Below are positions 1-12,600 of a DNA stretch of 64,000 nt, one piece after another. Each line of letters starts with the position of its first letter. Within the stretch, counting starts at the first letter, position 1. The stretch lies in assembly GCF_964355755.1 (NCBI RefSeq), contig NC_092676.1, positions 8,104,288 to 8,168,287 of the forward strand. The letters are read 5' to 3'. The position numbers were made by a program, and so were the translations under genes. Source of the DNA: Antedon mediterranea. Taxonomy: Eukaryota > Echinodermata > Crinoidea > Comatulida > Antedonidae. The notes beneath the pieces are model-generated. The model saw nothing but the letters and a program-made list of their open reading frames with translations, was not told the DNA's origin and made no database searches.

Positions 1-1289
1 CATTAATATCAGACTAAGCTTGCTTATCTTATCCAAATACCATCAACGCCTGTCCTGATATGTTGATTTTTAGGATTTTTTACACTATTTTGTTTTTACT
101 TCTCATTTTAGGCTGAAGATTCAAATTGATGAACTGCCAAGTCTTGTTTTCATACCTCTATTAGCTTTCATGTCATGGATACTTGAGAGAGTGTAATTAT
201 ACTGTAGGCCTACATGTACAGTATACATAATATGATAAGAAGATAATAAGATAAAAGAAATCTTTATCTTTGAAAGAGTGTACATATAAGATGCTTGTGT
301 TACTAAAAATCTGATTTTTTTATGATAATGTTTGAACCTTTTATATTAATGTAAAAAAATGTTTACAAAAATTGTTAATTTGTTTTTACTGAAAGCGTTA
401 TGTACAGTATTTATCAGTAAAAGTACTTTAAAAATACATACACAGTTTTATTTTGTTTTCTTTTTCAGGCATAAGCATAAATTAAAACAAGTTTTCAAAT
501 CCGCGCAACTAACATAATTTATAGCCCTACACTTAATATACATGTACAGTATATGCATATATTAAAAAATGTAAAAGACAGTAGAACTCGTAATTTTGGA
601 CACTCCTATTAAGAGGATACCACGATTAGAAGTAAGAGTTTCCCATGAAACGAATGAATTTTTTTTTAACGCTATAGTCAACCCCTATTCTGGGGACATC
701 CTTATTTATGGGACATTTTGGTGGGTCCCAAAGGTGACCTAATAATATAGGGTACACTTTCTATGTGTTTGTGAACATAGCCCTAAACAATGCGTTGAGC
801 ATCGATTAGATCATTTGACGTCACTGCGGTTCCCTAAAAATATTAGGCCTAACGATCTGTATTTCATCATATGTACGTATTTCGTGTATGTATAATCATA
901 TAAGCCTACAGTATACTGTATATATCTTTACAAATACTAATAAGCATTCGTTACAGAAATATCATTGATATATCACGTACGTGATATAGGAAACATTAAA
1001 TAAATATCCGCCTACGAAACGATGCTTCATTAGCTTCTCGCAAAATACCAGCACAGATGTAATTCACATGATAGTGAAATAAATTAAAAAGATATTAAAA
1101 CATATTGAAAGATGCGTGGTGTGTGTATTAGATGTAAAGAATCGATTGAAAGGAAAGAAGAAACACTTCCCATCAATAAGCTGATTATAGGCCTACGTCA
1201 GGCCTGGCTTTAAACGAAAATCTGAGGTTAAAATAAATCGAGGTGTCTAGAAAACTAGATTATGAAAACCAACTTATGAATTCCTTATA

Positions 1290-1440
1290 AGACATGGGCG
1301 CATTTAGAGGGGCCGGGGCGGATTTCCCCTCTAAATTTCACAAGTTGTAATGCAAAAGATGGGACATTAAATTCAGAACTTCATTTCGCTACTTTTAGGC
1401 CCCCACCCTTATTTCAAAATCCCGGATCCGTCTGTAAGAT
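1290..1440. repeat. dispersed repeat, family R1, copy 1
   Basis: This block shares ordered words with 27410-27580 and with a shorter piece at 30660-30790: a G-rich start, 'cacaa.ttgtaatgcaaaagat.ggacat.aaatt', a C-rich middle and the end 'atttcaaaatccnggatc'. No coding potential is visible. It is probably a fragment of a non-autonomous mobile element. Confidence 0.5.
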
Positions 1441-2504
1441 ACCCTCGTTTTCCACACACCTTTAAATTGGCCCAAATATATGAAAGATGAATTTTTTGGG
1501 TGATTTAATATTTGGTTATATAGCCTGGAGGCGAGGTTTTGAGGATATCAAATCAATTGAACTTTGGGTTGGGTAGCCTGAAGGCGATAAAAGAAAGTTT
1601 TAAGGATATCAAATCGAGTAGATAGAATATACCAACCCTTTTGTTTTGATTAATGATTCTTTGTCAAAATCACTTAAACCATTTCCATCTTTGTTTATTA
1701 TAGAAGCTACGTATAATCAATACCAATTTCGTTTCGAGACATTAAGTTCTAGAATTAAGACTCCATAATATCTAAAACTGAACTCGTGCGATGAGGTTCT
1801 TCAATGTATTGCAGCTGCATATGATTATTTATTCATGGCAAAATTCTTTATGATTTTCACAACGATTACAAATGAATCGTTTTTACTCATGGGGCAGCAA
1901 ACATACCAACACGTGCAGCTAGGCTACTTCTCGATCGACCGCCGGTGATCCCAGAGTAATCGATTGATTAAGGCGTTTAGGAGCTAAATCAGCCGGAAAA
2001 TGAATCAATTACACAAAATATAAAACCACTTAACATTTTATTAACCGACGTGTTAAATGATAATTGTAAGAAAGAGTCGATTTTTACGGTACACTTAATC
2101 AATGGAAAACGTATCGGCCTATCCTTTAATGCACGGAGAAAAACTACTTAAAAAAATCGTCTAGGTTCTTGAATATATCTACCATGTCTTATAAGAAAGG
2201 ACCAGTTTTATGGATGAGGGACAGACAGACAAACTGATTATATTTGTAAACAGTTGGACAGAGAATAGAATAAATGTGAATAATAAAGAAATGTATTGGC
2301 CGGGATGATGGATGCGAGTTAGAATGGATGGACATTTAGAAACAGACGGGTAGACAGACAAACATAGAATCAACGAAATCAAAGAAAGAAGAATGGGTAG
2401 ATGATCCAATGCACGGAGATGGGTGACGAAATGATAATATTAATAGATACATATCTCTGGATTATTTAGTGACTGGCAGAGAGGTGGGATTGCCTTATAA
2501 ATAG

Positions 2505-2588
2505 GCGGCGCGTGTGTGTGTAAAAGTATAGATGGGTACGTGGATGGCGCGCGTGTGTGTAAAAGTATAGATGGGTACGTGGATGAAT
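2505..2588. repeat. two-unit tandem duplication
   Basis: A unit of about 42 bp containing a GT run, 'aaaagtatagatgggtacg' and 'tggatg' is present twice in a row, at the edge of a region of degenerate GGAT repeats. Short open frames reading through it on the minus strand are products of the repeat. Confidence 0.7.
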
Positions 2589-2949
2589 AAATGAATGAAC
2601 GACCTAAGAGACATTCTCTAACATATACTTGCATTTTAAATTGCATGCATCGTTTAAAATTGCAATTTCCCTAATACCTCGTAGTAATTTGTAGATTGTT
2701 AGCTACATGTCGAAAATGCGTACACTTGACAGATATATAACGTTGTAATCTATCCAGATTATCCGTTTACGCATGCTCAACAAATAATAAAAAGAAAACC
2801 TTACGAGTGACCTAATATGAGCATATGAAGATGTATGAGTAGTCATTGAAATTGCTCCAGCGCGCGTCTTACTTTTCTGTCGGCAAGATAAAAGTCAGAC
2901 CATATAGGCTCTGGATGTTACACGACGGTAAACACCTAATCGACACTTT

Positions 2950-3315
2950 TATGCGTCGTTAAAAAGCAATATAGTAATTCGACTTTCTGCGCTATCTATT
3001 AATGACGTCATTCAATTTATCGATCTTTCGAGCTGTGCATCTTGTGTTGATCAATCACTTCGGAACATGAGAGGCGCGCGTAAGTGATTGAATATCGATT
3101 GGGTGATGCAGCAGACTTTTTGAGTACAAACAGTGAACAGGTTTTTGTATAAATCTAACCATCTGTCATCAGCTCATCTAAACCTATTGTGTTCCTGGCT
3201 TTCATATGCAAAACGGATTTATTATACTCCCGTGCCCGACATAAACTGACTAATTATTTCAATACAGATTGTTATGGAGCACCGACACCACTGGAATTAA
3301 ATACCGTACTGAAAG
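2950..3315 (+). promoter_or_regulatory. possible promoter and non-coding 5' exons of gene 1
   Basis: A perfect CRE word TGACGTCA lies at 3003-3010. A strong donor (GTAAGTG) follows at 3080, and a small candidate exon at 3268-3314 is bounded by an acceptor (aatacag) and a donor (GTGAGC). The coding exon of gene 1 has its own acceptor at 9636-9637, 40 bp before the ATG, so upstream non-coding exons must exist; these fit in orientation and order. No transcript evidence is available, so the link is inference. Confidence 0.3.
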
Positions 3316-3920
3316 GTGAGCATAAACATAAAGGTTAACTATATTTACATGTATTATATGCAAGATGTATTTTTAATTTTTATAACTAATTATTTATATT
3401 CACCAGTTGTTTTAAACAAAATTATGTATGTTTAATTTAACAGTCAAACGGGCCAACTAATGCATTATATATATTTGAATGTTGTATGTTGATTAAATTG
3501 ATATATCGTCAAAAAACGTTTGACACGCGAGTCAGACGTTGATAAAACATACACGACTTTTGTACGTGCGCGTCCTGCGGTGTTTTGCATTATTTTACCT
3601 TATATGACTCGATAACGATATAAAACAACATAAATATGTACATTATATATACCTCCTTTAATGATATCATACCGTATTAGATAATAACATCTTTTCGTTT
3701 ACCTTTATATAAATATGTATATTACCTAATGTAGATGTACACGATTACAGTGTTGACAGTGCGAGACTTAACCGTATTTGATTTGAGTATCTTGGGGGAT
3801 ACTTAACCGACATTGGAAAGTGTCTTGGGGTTATTCAGCTGATAGTATGTACACGTAATATGAGAATCTGATCATCATCATAACATCCTTTAATACAAAA
3901 TGAAGTAATGTTGAAAGGAT

Positions 3921-3990
3921 GACATCATCATGTCCATATAAGGGCACATCAGATTTGTTGTCACATAAAGTTTGATAGTGTAGACAAGGC
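3921..3990. repeat. MITE family A, half copy
   Basis: Only the right arm is present: 'gacatcatcatgtccatat', 'gggcacatca' and the terminal 'gtttgatagtgtagacaagg'. The matching left arm is missing. Confidence 0.75.
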
Positions 3991-4734
3991 ATGCTATACA
4001 TTATAGATTAGTAGACTGAATTATGAAGTCTTAATTATCGTCATTAAGTCTCTATCTGGTTATTGACCAATCACCAATCACCTTTCAAATAACCCTTTGC
4101 CATCCTATCTTAGATTACACGTCTCTCTTCTTTGCATGTCAAATTTCCCAACAAATTGGGTCGAATATTTTTTAATATTTTACACAACTAAATGATTAAA
4201 TTGGCCTACCGCATGCGTTTGTTTGATTAATAATAATAATTAAGAACTTGCAACAATATTTAAATTTGCCTCTTAATTAAAAATTGTTTGAGGATCTGGG
4301 AATTAATTCACTGCTTGTTTTAGTACAGTACAAGTGTCTCTAGGCAGTTTATTATATTATCTTTATTGTAAAGCATGCATGTTATTAATATTCATAAAGT
4401 GTCGGTCGGTACATTTGATATTACAATATCAATAATGCAATATAGCAGTATAGGTTCTTATCATATTATTAGAACAGTACACGTGTGATAGGCCTACAGC
4501 ATGTTGTGAAAGTACGTCTGAACCAGCTTTTATAATTGTTTGTATTTTCACATTGGTGAAACCTCAATCTATATAATTAGACAAAAATGGTTGAACATTT
4601 AACTCTGCTCCACTTACTATCTGTCAGCTGTTAACTTAAGTTACTTCCAACACTAGGCAAATTACTAAAGGAGATCTTCTTATCCCTCGTCCTTACCTTG
4701 AAATCTTTAAACTTTCTTTTACTGTAGTTTCAAT

Positions 4735-4830
4735 TCAATTCAACTTTATTTCAGACAAACTGTCCATATGAAACATATAAATACAATAAAAAATAATACA
4801 AAGCATTATGTGACAACCGTCATGGAGAGA
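4735..4830 (-). repeat. possible 3' end of a retroposon
   Basis: The run 'ttcaattcaattcaacttta' reads on the minus strand as an AATAAAGTTGAATTGAA tail, the kind of short-unit 3' end left by LINE or SINE copies. No coding part remains, so the call is weak. Confidence 0.25.
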
Positions 4831-5446
4831 GGACTAATAATTATTTGTTGACATATAGTGCCTCTTAAAATACATGTGGATTATGTTTTGGGATTTATTG
4901 GATGTAGACTGTAGACATTATTATATTATTGATTACTATAGTTTAAAAACAACACATTATTATGGCTATACTGATACTAGTTAACACACGTAAAAGTATA
5001 CATGAGATTATATATACAAAAGTTCTATCCATTTTCTATGCAACTTTTAATCTTTTAGAATACGAGAAAAAATACATGTAATTAAAGTATTACAGCTTTT
5101 TTCAATTTTTGTTTTGAAACAAAAAATTGATTTCCGAATGTACTCATAGAAGGAGGGAACATGGTTATCAACAAACATAGCACTAGCACTACAGCTCCTT
5201 GAGCGTCTTAAAATCTTTCTTTAATACTCTCTACCCATAAGAATTCGTAACTCTTACAATTTCTTCTCCTTTAAATCTCTTTTGACAAAATACATCTTTC
5301 TTTCTCTCTCTCTGATAGCCTACTATGTATATTTAGGCATATATATATATAGGCATAGAACATTAATTCTAAACCGCCCGGTAATATACTGAAATTTAAT
5401 TAATTAATTTGAAACGATAAAGATGAGGAAATCTGTGAGAATGAGA

Positions 5447-5522
5447 AAAAGTCGCCCCAACCGAGACTCGAACTCGGACCGCCTGCTTGATATGCAGATG
5501 TCCTAACCGTTAGACCACATAT
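5447..5522 (-). repeat. tRNA-derived sequence, degenerate
   Basis: On the minus strand there is an A-box-like 'TGGTCTAACGGTTAGGAC', an anticodon-like stem-loop (CTGC/GCAG) and a B-box 'GAGTTCGAGTCTC' inside a good T-arm. The 5' acceptor strand does not pair with the 3' strand and is replaced by a TATA run, and the loop has A at position 32. It is better read as a SINE head or tRNA pseudogene than a working tRNA. Confidence 0.5.
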
Positions 5523-5589
5523 ATATATTTTTTATATATTTGTTAATTTTGTATTTTTATAGTTTATTTTGTATTTACTGTTTGTATTG

Positions 5590-5640
5590 TTTGAGGGTCC
5601 ATAATGATCAGCATGTTGGATGGATCAGAGATCTGACATT
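5590..5640 (+). repeat. SINE S3 tail fragment
   Basis: The words 'gagggtcc.taatgatcagca' and 'ttggatggatca' also occur in the same order at 62792-62828, in the 3' part of the tRNA-headed SINE there. Only this tail part is present. Confidence 0.55.
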
Positions 5641-5933
5641 TTGGATGCATTTAAACAATTTTTTCTTCAATTATACAAATACATTATAATCAAGTTTTCT
5701 ATTTCACCTGATGAGTGTGTCAACTCTTCTGGAATAAAAAAAAAACCAGATTTGGTGTGAAACCAAATACCAAGTAACCAAATTATATTTTTAATTGTGA
5801 TTATCATAGCTCTTCCAATCGACGACTGTAATCAGATGATCTAGTAGGCATAATCTCCTCTCATTTATAATAAAAGTATAAGTAATAATTATCACCGGGA
5901 TAGAAAAAGAATCAAAACAAAACAGTAATTATA

Positions 5934-6081
5934 AAGCCTTGTCTGCACTGACAAAAAATGTGATGTGCCCATATATGGACATTATGATGGCATATCACTA
6001 CCATATTTGGGCATATCACCACCATATTTGAATACATACACTTTTTTTTCCAAACTAGTTTGATAGTGTAGACAGGGCTTA
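5934..6081. repeat. MITE family A copy
   Basis: Both arms are present, from 'aaagccttgtctgcact' to 'gatagtgtagacagggctt', with the central 'gtgcccatatatggacat' and a duplicated 'catatcaccaccatatttg'. Confidence 0.85.
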
Positions 6082-6377
6082 AGAATACATTTTCTTTGTT
6101 CGTAAAAGGTTAATTGAGGTTTTTCAGTCTGGGCTTCATAACATGTAAACATTCTAGATGAACATTACAATCGTCAGAAATCAAACCATAACTTAATTTT
6201 ATAGCGAGATTGCAATCTATGGCATTTTTGTTCAGTTAATGACTTGCGAGCCTTCAGGTGTTATCAGGCAAAATCGCAATATCACTATAGTTTATACTAG
6301 AATAATATTATTCGATGCATTGTACTTATATGGTACTATAAATTCTCCTATTATACAACGTTTCATCATCAGTCTAC

Positions 6378-6530
6378 AAGCTCTGTCTACACTATTAAAC
6401 TAAAAAGTATGATGTGCCCAAATATGGTAGTGATATACCCAAATATGGTAGTGATATGACATCATCATGTCCATATATGCGCACATCTCATGTTTTGGTC
6501 ACCTAAACATTGATAGTGTAGACAGGGCTT
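6378..6530. repeat. MITE family A copy with internal duplication
   Basis: The arms are 'aagctctgtctacactatt' and 'gatagtgtagacagggctt'. The inner 'cccaaatatggtagtgata' unit is present twice, a small version of the expansion seen at 38.1 kb. Confidence 0.85.
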
Positions 6531-6999
6531 TACTTTGTGTTCGCCACCGTTTTTTAGCAAGGATGTGTATGTCCGCATGTAAAAAGACATCGATTTCATG
6601 CTGTAGTGATACTGTCTTGTTCATTGTTCACTATTATACAAAAATATTACAGTTATTATTTATGTATAGTATGTATTATATAAAACTATTATTAGAGTAG
6701 AAGTCTTAAAGTGAGTACATTTATACCAATCTTAATACCGTATAGCCAGTCTGTCTCAAATATGCATATGTTTACAGTTCTAAACAGTGCCTTACCACAA
6801 TTAATATTCTTACTATAGCGTCATACAAGATTATTCACTGTTTAAATGTACATTACTGCAGTAAGTACACCTGTTTCGTTACACAAATAGACAAATACTG
6901 ACGTATATCATCTCTCGTTTCCTTTAGTTTAATGATAGTAATTTATTTATATTTATTGTCCAATAAATGAGAAAAATTACCCTATAAACAGTATAAACG

Positions 7000-7152
7000 A
7001 TTGGTTCCCGGAGACGTAACGCAATTACGTATAGACGCAATGCAAGTTAGTTGACCAATTGACAAGCGCCATTTCGAATAATCCGTCGCTCGTGATTGGT
7101 CAAACCATTTACGTCCTTGCGATGCGTCTTTAGCGCAGTGCCAACCAAGCAT
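7000..7152. repeat. MITE family B copy, degenerate
   Basis: Recognisable by 'ttggttccc', 'gacgtaacgcaa', 'gttgaccaattgacaagcg', 'gtgattggtcaaa' and 'tttacgtccttgcgatgcgt' in the family order, but diverged from the near-identical copies at 47.5 and 57.5 kb. Confidence 0.7.
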
Positions 7153-9677
7153 TGACAAGTCCTGGGAAGTAAGAATATGTAAAAATATGTAAATTATTAT
7201 TTGATTATTATATTATTTTTAACAGATGGTATATAGCCAACACAGTCCCCCTCCCCCATCCGTCGACATACATAAACAATGTGTGTTATTAACACTATCA
7301 TTTCTTCCTATTTAAGAAATCGTCAAATAATGTGTAAACAAAAAATTAATATGATATTGTCAAATGTTATATTGATTTTTCACTGTGTAAATTTACCAAA
7401 CAACCATATAATCTAAAATCAAAATTACATTTTGAATATGCATCATTTTATAACTCCCTTGATATCATATTAATTTCATAAAACTCAGTATGATATTATT
7501 TTGGTATATTAAAAACAATTTTCGTTTTCTCGACATCCATAGATTATACTCCTTTACTGCATGTCCACACTGAGAATGTAAACACGCTGAGTAAGGAGTA
7601 TATTAGAGTAAAAACTAAATATTACAATCACAGCCGTGACTTAATACCGCTATTCTACACGCACCTGGTTATAGACTACATTATATAATTGCACTCCAAA
7701 TAATGTAAAAACACGTAGACCAATTACCAAACTCATGAGAATAATTTGTTCAGCAATCATGAAGTTGTAAGTCTAAAAGGACATCTCGTTTACAGATTCT
7801 CTATATTGCTTACAAATCACGTACATACAATTCTATATCGGCTTTCATGTTTTTATTACCTATAGCTTATCACAAATTATGTTTATTGTTTGAATAATGT
7901 TTATTACCAATCTGTCTATTTGTACGAATGAAGCTTGATAGAAAAAAAACGGCAATATTTAATTTAAGATTTCATTTTCCTGTTTACAGATAATTGTTTA
8001 TATTGTTACAAATCACGTCCACATAATTTATTTTATCTCATATTTATCTATTTTTACGAATATAAGAAAACTACTGTATAATATACTTTTTTTGTCTTGT
8101 GTGGGTTCGTCCCTATTACGTCATGAGGTAATTTCCCGATTGATCGTAATCAAAACGGTACTGGGTTTGGTCTACTAGCGTTCCTGCTCCCAACCAGTAC
8201 ATCCATTCATAGAAGCCTTAATGAAGTAAGCCTACCTGGTGGTGGCCATAGAACGGTCCCGAGATAACGACTATACTTCGGCTTTAGTCGATAGAAGATT
8301 GAATAAATTGTTAGAGATAGAGTATACGATGTTATGATTATGTGTAGATATGTGATTTGTTCTTTTTATTCCAATGATGTTATGTATTTAATAAATTTGT
8401 TATATCAATTAATTAAATTATCGTAGATTGCATATTATGCGATGAATATTATTTAATAAATTTTTGATATATTATTATTATTATATTAATAAAAAAGATA
8501 TTTGTTAGTATAAATTAAAAAATATAGATATAAGGAAGAAAAGCAAAGAGATTATGGAGCGGCTGTACCAGAATATACAATACTAAGTATTGTAAAGTTA
8601 ATATATTAAAAATTTAGGCGATCTTGTCAAAGGTCAAGCGCCTTCAGCCTGCCACGTTTCGATATTCAATATTGAACTTGACCTATAAGCTTATAGTTCT
8701 CTGTTATAAATATAATAATATATATATGCACATTTATATATTTCTCTTATTTATAAGGTACATTGCTAAAAAATACATATCTTTTAAACAGTATATACAT
8801 AGGCTAAGATTATTTTGATGTTAAAAAGAAACCACAATTACATTTATTTACATTTTTAAAAATACAATTAGTTAAAATATATAGATTGCAATAAAATGAG
8901 GATAAAAATTGATTTTTAAAAAAACGTACTTATGAAAAAGTGGTTATTGTTGTTTTATTCTGTTCGTGTCCTTGTCTGGGTAGAGAGTCTATAAACTCAG
9001 GGGAGGAATATAAAGTATCTTCCCTCTTCACCTAGACAAAAATGGATGATAATACTGTAATTATAATAATCATTTTTATATCGTTAATGAACACCCGATT
9101 CGCCGTACAGAGACCCCTGCTGTATCTCCATAATGACATCATGTTACCGTATATTCAGCCAAATTCTGTAATCAGTGTAACATTATCATATATGGTGCAT
9201 GTATTAATTTTATGGTTAGGTTAGGCGTATGGCATATGATACAGGCTACTCATGTGATACATGCACTGTATCACAGAATGTGCCTGTGATACTGTTTTAC
9301 AGTACCGAGGATCGGTTATTTATTATATTGAAGTATAGGCTGATAAAGATTATCATAATTATCATGCCAATGTTTTGTATCATTATCAGTGTCTAAACTA
9401 TCACCACAAAACCAATTCACGTTGTATTGATGTTAACACTATAATAAATCGATGATGAAAAGATAAGAAGATTAAGGATAATTATATGAAAATGGTTATT
9501 GCTCGTAACAAAAGCTATAATAGGCAATTCACAATGCAATAATACAATGGCCATGTACAGGCTACATGGGTGCAATTTACAATGACAAATATTGGAAAAT
9601 GCTTATGAATAACGCTCATATTTAATGATCTTTACAGGTGACAGAAACTAATAGGCTACCTTTTAGATTGTGAAGGC

Positions 9678-12600
9678 ATGGCTCCACATATCCGTGCTGT
9701 TGAGGAAGGCTATGTAAAACTAGATAGGAATAAAAACGCAGCGAAGTCACTAAGGAATAAGAAGATGAAGTTTAGATGTCGAAGATGTTTCTGCAGCCCG
9801 TATACTATGGCCACTGCGATCATTGTCTGCTGGGTAATCTGGTTCGTGTTGTGGATATACGCAATAAGTGACGTCGAGAAGCACGGGGAGCTGGTGACGT
9901 TGCCGATGGAAGTGGCCAATCGTCGAGGTGCTTTCTGTCTTGATGGATCTCCGCCTGGTTACTATATAAGAAAAGGTATTAAGCCTACTCATTATTACGT
10001 TAGGAAGCTTTTAATTTGCGACAGGACATATGACCTATTGTGCCGTTGGTCACGCCCGGACAGAACTGCGCTGGGGTGATGGTAGAACAAGACTTCTAGA
10101 GGATAAAGACTATAAACCGTCGGTCCAGTGTACAAATCTAGCTCATGTGCACTTTAAAGAACCTAGTATATCTTTCGAGACGAGTAGGGGGTTTTCCCCG
10201 GTGTAGGCATACTATATACAGCCACTGTCACACACATACAATTGTCATAACTCATCATGAGGGCCCCTTGATTGTCAGCATACACTGTTCAGGGTCACCC
10301 TCTATAAATAGGGTTGAATAAAATAAATGACGTATTCGTTCTTAATTTCAAGTTTGTCGCAAATTGAAACCTCCCAATTAATTCATCTTTTTCATCTTAA
10401 TTCTTCAGTTATTGCCAATTATAATCATTTTGGCGAAATTTATACCTCTCACGGTTTTCTCACATTGTCTCATCTGATTACAATTGTCAGTTTGTACATG
10501 ATCTTGAGATATCACACCCATCACTTTGTAACTGAACTTGTACAAGAATTCCATAAGATAGCAAGTGTACTTATCCAATATTGATGGATAGTACTCTTAA
10601 TAAACTAAGTGACGTTCGTTTTAATTAGCTGACTTCTAATTGACCATGATTTATTAGTGTTTGCGTCCGTCCACTCTTCTCTTGACAACTGATGTCTCTA
10701 TTTACATCATTATAATTAGAGAGCTGTTCTGCTGGACACGATGGTTTAACCATGAAAATGTTTCTGTTAATGTTTTTAAAAATGTTTTATTAAAAGCAGT
10801 CCTAACATGTTAAAATATTGAATTTCGAGACTCCATAAAACACACAGAGAATGATAAAGAAAATAATTAAAGTACATAACTTTCAACGGCCAATGAAATA
10901 AAAATAATACTATTAAACAGGAAAGAGTGAAATGATATTCAATTAAATTCATTCTTCCCTGCTAAAGTATTAGGAGCGCTCCTATAAGAGACACTCAAAT
11001 ATCCATGTTAACACCATGATAAATGTACTTTCAAGGGTAGACCTACACCTCTACCTGCTTTAGAACCTTAGATCATCCGTGAGCAAAAGAACCTTTATCT
11101 AAATTCGTTTGTCTATTGACCAGACAATTGTACCTAACACCCCTTACACCAAAAACACCGGGGCGTCAACTCGGGAGTGTCTCCGGAGTTTTTCTTTTGG
11201 TGTGAAAGGGTATTAGTTAATATGCTATCATCTAATTTCAGCTGGAGAAGAAGACGAAAAATCGTGGGTGATCATTTTAGAAGGTGGTGACTGGTGTTGG
11301 AATGTTACAGACTGCTATGAAAGAAGTCTCACTACATTAGGCTCCACTACCTACGGTCCTGATAAAGTGGACTTTAACGGTATACTGTCGAATGATAGAC
11401 TTGTAAATCCAGATTTTTACAACTGGAATGCTGTATTGATAAAATATTGTGATGGTGGTTCATTTTCTGGTAAGTGCAGTCTAATAGTACTTTCCTATTA
11501 GTTTGTAAGAATGTTCCAAGTACACTTACAATGATGGTTGTTGCTGATGTTTGTTAGCACGACATCGTCCACTGTTTTTTATCCTGGTTGCTTTTAAACT
11601 ATAGGCCTTAACCAACAGACCATGCTTATTGATTTCCATAAATATCGATATATTGCTGACGTTAAAAAAGCTTAATAAAATCTCGAGTTATCTGTATCTC
11701 ATAAGAGAAAGCGTTTGTACGGATTTGTTTTCCCAGGGAAGGGTGAAATTAATTTCACTTTTTCCTGGTTTTCCAAATGTTTGCTATTACTGCCCGTATC
11801 CAACACACAGGGTATTCTGGGAAGACTTTTTGAAACCTGCCCCGTGTTGATATTTTTCTAAAGTTCTGTCTGTACTATCATACTTTATGTGACCAGAAAT
11901 GTGATGCGGCCAAATATGGACATGATGATATTTTAGCCCTACCATACCACATATCATATGGCATACCACTACCATATTTGAGTACATCACACTTTTTTGT
12001 CGAACTAGTTTGGTAGTGTAGACAAAAAATGTGATGGGGCCATATATGGACATGGTGATATCTTAGCACTACCATATTTTGGCATATCATTACGATATTG
12101 AGCACATCCCACTTTTTTGTCGAACTAGTTTGATAGTGTAGACAAAAAATGCGATGTGCCCATATATGGACATGATGATGTCATATCACTACCATTATTA
12201 TTTAAACATATTACTTACCGTATTTGGGCAAATCACACTTTTTTTGTCAAACTAGTTTGTAGACTAGCGTAGACAGAGCTTAAGTCGTCAACAAAATATT
12301 AAATAGCTCTCTGAATTTGTATTTCGCTTAGTTTCTGAGCGTTTGATTTATTATATTCTGATTTATGAATATAACAGTACGTGTCATCATATCCTATCAC
12401 TAATCTTTGTCACTTATGCTTTACCTTCACTAACACAATATGTATTTTTTCCTTAGGCAATCTATCATTTCCAGTAAATTACAAAAATAAGAACTTGTAC
12501 TTACGAGGAATAAGGATACTAGATACTGTAATGAAGCACCTGAAGGACACGGAAGGTCTTGACTCGGCAACAAGGGTGATATTCGGCGGTGCATCAAGTA

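Larger units (their letters stand above)
1..2900. other. gene-free repeat-rich region
   Basis: No frame shows a recognisable protein. The stretch contains a fragment like the mobile 'valued row' repeats seen later (about 600-770, resembling the 39.1-39.8 kb array units), a dispersed repeat at 1290-1440, a GATG/GACA-rich simple region at 2200-2450 and a tandem duplication at 2505-2588. A TGACGTCA word occurs near 815-822 but nothing transcribed can be linked to it. Confidence 0.6.
3316..9637. other. long region without coding exons, probable 5' intron of gene 1
   Basis: I see no coding exon. The stretch holds three copies of MITE family A, a degenerate family B copy, a tRNA-like sequence (5447-5522), and otherwise very AT-rich sequence. 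If the candidate exon ending at 3314 belongs to gene 1, this is its intron. Confidence 0.4.

Noticed and set aside
5447-5522. Functional tRNA gene on the minus strand
   Set aside because: The T-arm and D-arm look good, but the acceptor stem does not pair and the anticodon loop is irregular; kept only as a tRNA-derived sequence.
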